From assembly GCA_030667555.1 (NCBI GenBank), contig DAOUVR010000007.1, positions 1 through 15,597 on the forward strand: DNA of 15,597 bases, read 5' to 3'. Source of the DNA: Dehalococcoidia bacterium. GTDB lineage: Bacteria > Chloroflexota > Dehalococcoidia > E44-bin15. Shown piece by piece: positions 13,927 to 15,597 of the stretch. A program made the position numbers and the translations under genes. How positions within the stretch are numbered: the stretch's first letter is position 1; each line of letters starts with the position of its first letter. Under the pieces are notes generated by a model. The model saw only the letters and a program-made list of their open reading frames with translations, was not told the DNA's origin and did not search any database.

Positions 13927-14598
13927 TTAAGATTCCTTGAACTTGTAGCCTATGTTCCTCACAGTCTCGATAAAGGTATGAGTAGAGTCATCGATCTTGC
14001 TCCTGAGCCTCCTTATATGCACATCTACCGTTCTGTCGCCCCCAAAGTAGTCGTAGCCCCAGACTTTGTTGAGAAGAGCATCACGAGTGAAGACTCTCCC
14101 CTTATTGCTCGCCAGAAATCTGAGTAGCTCGTATTCCTTAAAGGTCAACGGAATAAGCTGCTCATTGAGGCATACCTCACACCGCGCTAAGTCTACGACC
14201 AAGTCACCACACCTGATGAGCTCCCCATTGTCTATATTGTACGTTCGCCGCAGGATTCGCTTAATCCTCACCGCTATTTCAATCGCGTCCCATGGCTCGA
14301 CTACAAAATCATCTATAGTCATTGCAGAATCAATACTGCCAAGCGCCTCCACCGAGAGAAGGGCGACAACAGGTATATGGCCTTCCTGCTTGACACCGCA
14401 GGTTAAATGCCTTACCCAAGAACAATCTGACAAGCCCTCCATAGCTATAAGTACCAAATCCGGGGCTTTTTCTGTGACCTGCTCGACTGCATTCTCGTCA
14501 CCGGGAATAATTGAGCAAATGAAACCACTGTCAATGAGCCCTGATCTCAGTTCTCTTATCTGCTCAGTTTCGTCAGCCATAATCAACAATTTTAACAA
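13927..14598 (-). CDS. OmpR/PhoB-family regulator with degenerate receiver domain, TTG start
   Basis: This is a 223-residue two-domain DNA-binding regulator. Residues 1-118 form a receiver-like fold, but the phosphoacceptor Asp of the usual DLVLLD is Ala52 (DLVLIAM) and the KP switch lysine is Glu101 (VVEPW). Asp9/Glu10 and Ser82 remain. The winged-helix domain (about 125-223) is fully typical: LTFKEYELLRFLASNKGRVFT, VWGYDYFGGDRTVDVHIRRLR and ETVRNIGYKF. The start is TTG at 14598, with GAGAGG upstream; the ATG at 14580 would remove the first beta strand (LKLLIMADE). No histidine kinase is adjacent. Sitting between glutamate synthase and amtB-glnK-glnA, it is probably a nitrogen regulator working without phosphorylation, functionally like GlnR of actinobacteria. 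That role is inference. Confidence 0.93.
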   Translation of the reverse strand: MLKLLIMADETEQIRELRSGLIDSGFICSIIPGDENAVEQVTEKAPDLVLIAMEGLSDCSWVRHLTCGVKQEGHIPVVALLSVEALGSIDSAMTIDDFVVEPWDAIEIAVRIKRILRRTYNIDNGELIRCGDLVVDLARCEVCLNEQLIPLTFKEYELLRFLASNKGRVFTRDALLNKVWGYDYFGGDRTVDVHIRRLRSKIDDSTHTFIETVRNIGYKFKES

Positions 14599-14645
14599 AA
14601 TCGGCCCGTCCTCTCACATGGCTATGCATATATCCCGAAAGCCCC

Positions 14646-14677
14646 CCACGGTTACTTAGTCGATTACCCCAACGTGG
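14646..14677. promoter_or_regulatory. Possible second operator upstream of the regulator gene
   Basis: On the plus strand GTTAC-TTAGTC-GATTA (14651-14666) repeats the half-site/gap pattern of the amtB array, including the same TTAGTCG core. It lies inside a short inverted repeat, CCACG/CGTGG. If real it would give autoregulation or control of the regulator promoter. This is a weak call from one partial match. Confidence 0.3.
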
Positions 14678-14756
14678 CATTAACCACCTCTATCCTCGTT
14701 TTTTACAAGCAATAACACCGAAGAACTGCTAAGGAAATGATGTTTCACCTGTTCTC

Positions 14757-15530
14757 TTAGTAGGCGTAGAGCCTGCCATAGGGCCTGAGCCAAAGGGGAA
14801 ATAGCTTAGTAAACTTGTGTTTTAATATCTCTGCAGCATCGTAGCCGAAATGAGCCGCAAACTCGCCAACATACTTCTGAAGAGTCTGGTAGTCCTCTTC
14901 TTCTACCTCAGCAACACCCACCTCTTTGCCCAATTGGAAATCATCTACGCCGCCCCTCAAGTAGATAACACCCCCATGCATCCCGGTGCCGATAAACCTG
15001 GCTTTGTGACGCTCCCCCTCCTTCAAATTGAGGCCAAGGAGGATTACAATTCCACCCGCCATATATTCCCCGAAGAAATCCTGGGCAGTGCCTCCAATAA
15101 TCAACACTGGTTTCTTGTCCTCATACTCCTTCATGTGGATGCCAGCCCTGTAGCCGACATCCTCGCGGACAAAGATTTTTCCTCCACGCGCTGATAAGCC
15201 GATAATATCCCCGGCATGACCATGAATGATTATCTCGCCATTGTTCATCGTGTTTCCACACCCATCCTGCGCGTTGCCGCGAACAATAATACGGGGACCA
15301 TTCATAAACGCTCCGAGGTCGTTGCCTGGAACGCCAAATATCTCGATCTCGACTGGCTTGTTTAAGTCGGTGCCGATATATCTCTGCCCATAGACGTTCT
15401 GGAGCTCAATCCTCTGGGTTCCATTCCAAACTGCATCCCTTAGCATGGCATTGAGCTCGCGATAGGAAACACCAGATGCATCAATCTTAGTCAGTTGTCT
15501 GGCTTTCCGTCCTTGAACATTCCCTGCCAT
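14757..15530 (-). CDS. Glutamate synthase GXGXG-domain subunit (archaeal-type split GltB, domain 3)
   Basis: This 257-residue protein corresponds to the C-terminal beta-helix domain of the large glutamate synthase subunit, here as a separate polypeptide as in the split archaeal-type enzyme. The repeating glycine pattern runs from about residue 84 to 170 (GNAQDGCGNTMNNGEIIIHG, then GDIIGLSARGGKIFV, GYRAGIHM and GEYMAGGIVILLG). FIGTGMHGGVIYLRG follows. This domain organises the ammonia tunnel between the amidotransferase and FMN domains and also occurs in formylmethanofuran dehydrogenase subunit C, but the glutamine-metabolism context favours glutamate synthase. It starts 1 bp after the stop of the upstream gene, so it is coupled to it. 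With GlnA it would complete the GS/GOGAT cycle. Confidence 0.9.
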   Translation of the reverse strand: MAGNVQGRKARQLTKIDASGVSYRELNAMLRDAVWNGTQRIELQNVYGQRYIGTDLNKPVEIEIFGVPGNDLGAFMNGPRIIVRGNAQDGCGNTMNNGEIIIHGHAGDIIGLSARGGKIFVREDVGYRAGIHMKEYEDKKPVLIIGGTAQDFFGEYMAGGIVILLGLNLKEGERHKARFIGTGMHGGVIYLRGGVDDFQLGKEVGVAEVEEEDYQTLQKYVGEFAAHFGYDAAEILKHKFTKLFPLWLRPYGRLYAY

Positions 15531-15531
15531 C

Positions 15532-15597
15532 TCAGCTACCTGCCATCCTTACTCCCAGGATTTCAAGCTCGGTGTCAGTAAGCCCAACACCTCTAAG
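15532..15597 (-). CDS. C-terminal end of an upstream gene, probably another glutamate synthase subunit
   Basis: An open frame enters from the right edge and ends in ELEILGVRMAGS and a TGA, 1 bp before the GXGXG subunit. Only 21 residues are visible, too few to identify. The tight coupling suggests the amidotransferase or FMN-domain subunit of the same split glutamate synthase; this is inferred from position. Confidence 0.55.
   Translation of the reverse strand, partial: LRGVGLTDTELEILGVRMAGS

Noticed and set aside
14066..14659. 197-codon plus-strand frame over the regulator gene
   Set aside because: It is antisense to a clear OmpR-type protein and is serine/arginine-rich, low-complexity shadow sequence.
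1..15597. CRISPR arrays, tRNA or rRNA genes and insertion sequences
   Set aside because: No regularly spaced repeats, cloverleaf genes or transposase-like proteins were seen on either strand.

Overview
This 15.6-kb window looks like chromosomal DNA from a free-living, probably anaerobic bacterium with mid-range GC. The mix of genes suggests Chloroflexota, perhaps a Dehalococcoidia-like lineage: a GSI-alpha glutamine synthetase, an archaeal-type split glutamate synthase and an encapsulated-ferritin-like protein. That placement is inference, since no rRNA or clade marker is present. Most genes lie on the minus strand.

Purine block (1-6882, minus strand, read right to left). The order is guaA (GMP synthase), a small ferritin-like protein, purD, purE, an MFS transporter, purB and the start of a class I methyltransferase cut by the window edge. 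guaA to purE are tightly spaced, with gaps of 22, 16 and 3 bp. The MFS gene is separated from purE by two tandem hairpins and may be a separate unit. purB has a possible promoter of its own, and the methyltransferase overlaps the purB stop (ATGA).

Plus-strand block (7178-9376). A consensus sigma70 promoter drives a DASS/SLC13 permease. Its first transmembrane helix lies upstream of the first ATG, and its best start is a CTG with a well-placed Shine-Dalgarno. A second consensus promoter precedes a small conserved membrane protein.

Scar region (9392-10507, minus strand). Directly downstream of glnA is a wrecked glutamine-dependent NAD+ synthetase gene. Its first 98 codons (10214-10507) are intact, and a decayed continuation with an in-frame stop appears at 9392-9520. 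About 0.7 kb of foreign material lies between the two pieces: a 122-codon ORF of unknown function with a strong ribosome-binding site, and a second copy of the last 137 bp of glnA (108 bp of it perfectly identical).

Nitrogen block (10543-15597, minus strand). The order is a glutamate synthase GXGXG subunit (preceded by the last 22 codons of another gene), an OmpR-type regulator with a degenerate receiver, a strong terminator, and then amtB-glnK-glnA as one tight operon. Upstream of amtB are four G-N-A-A-Y pentamers at an exact 11-bp period, the architecture expected for tandem OmpR/GlnR-type sites. The simplest model is that the orphan regulator controls ammonium uptake (AmtB), PII signalling (GlnK) and the GS/GOGAT assimilation route. 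The most noteworthy observations are this regulator-operator pair, the interrupted nadE with the duplicated glnA tail, the CTG start, and the ferritin-like gene embedded in the purine operon.
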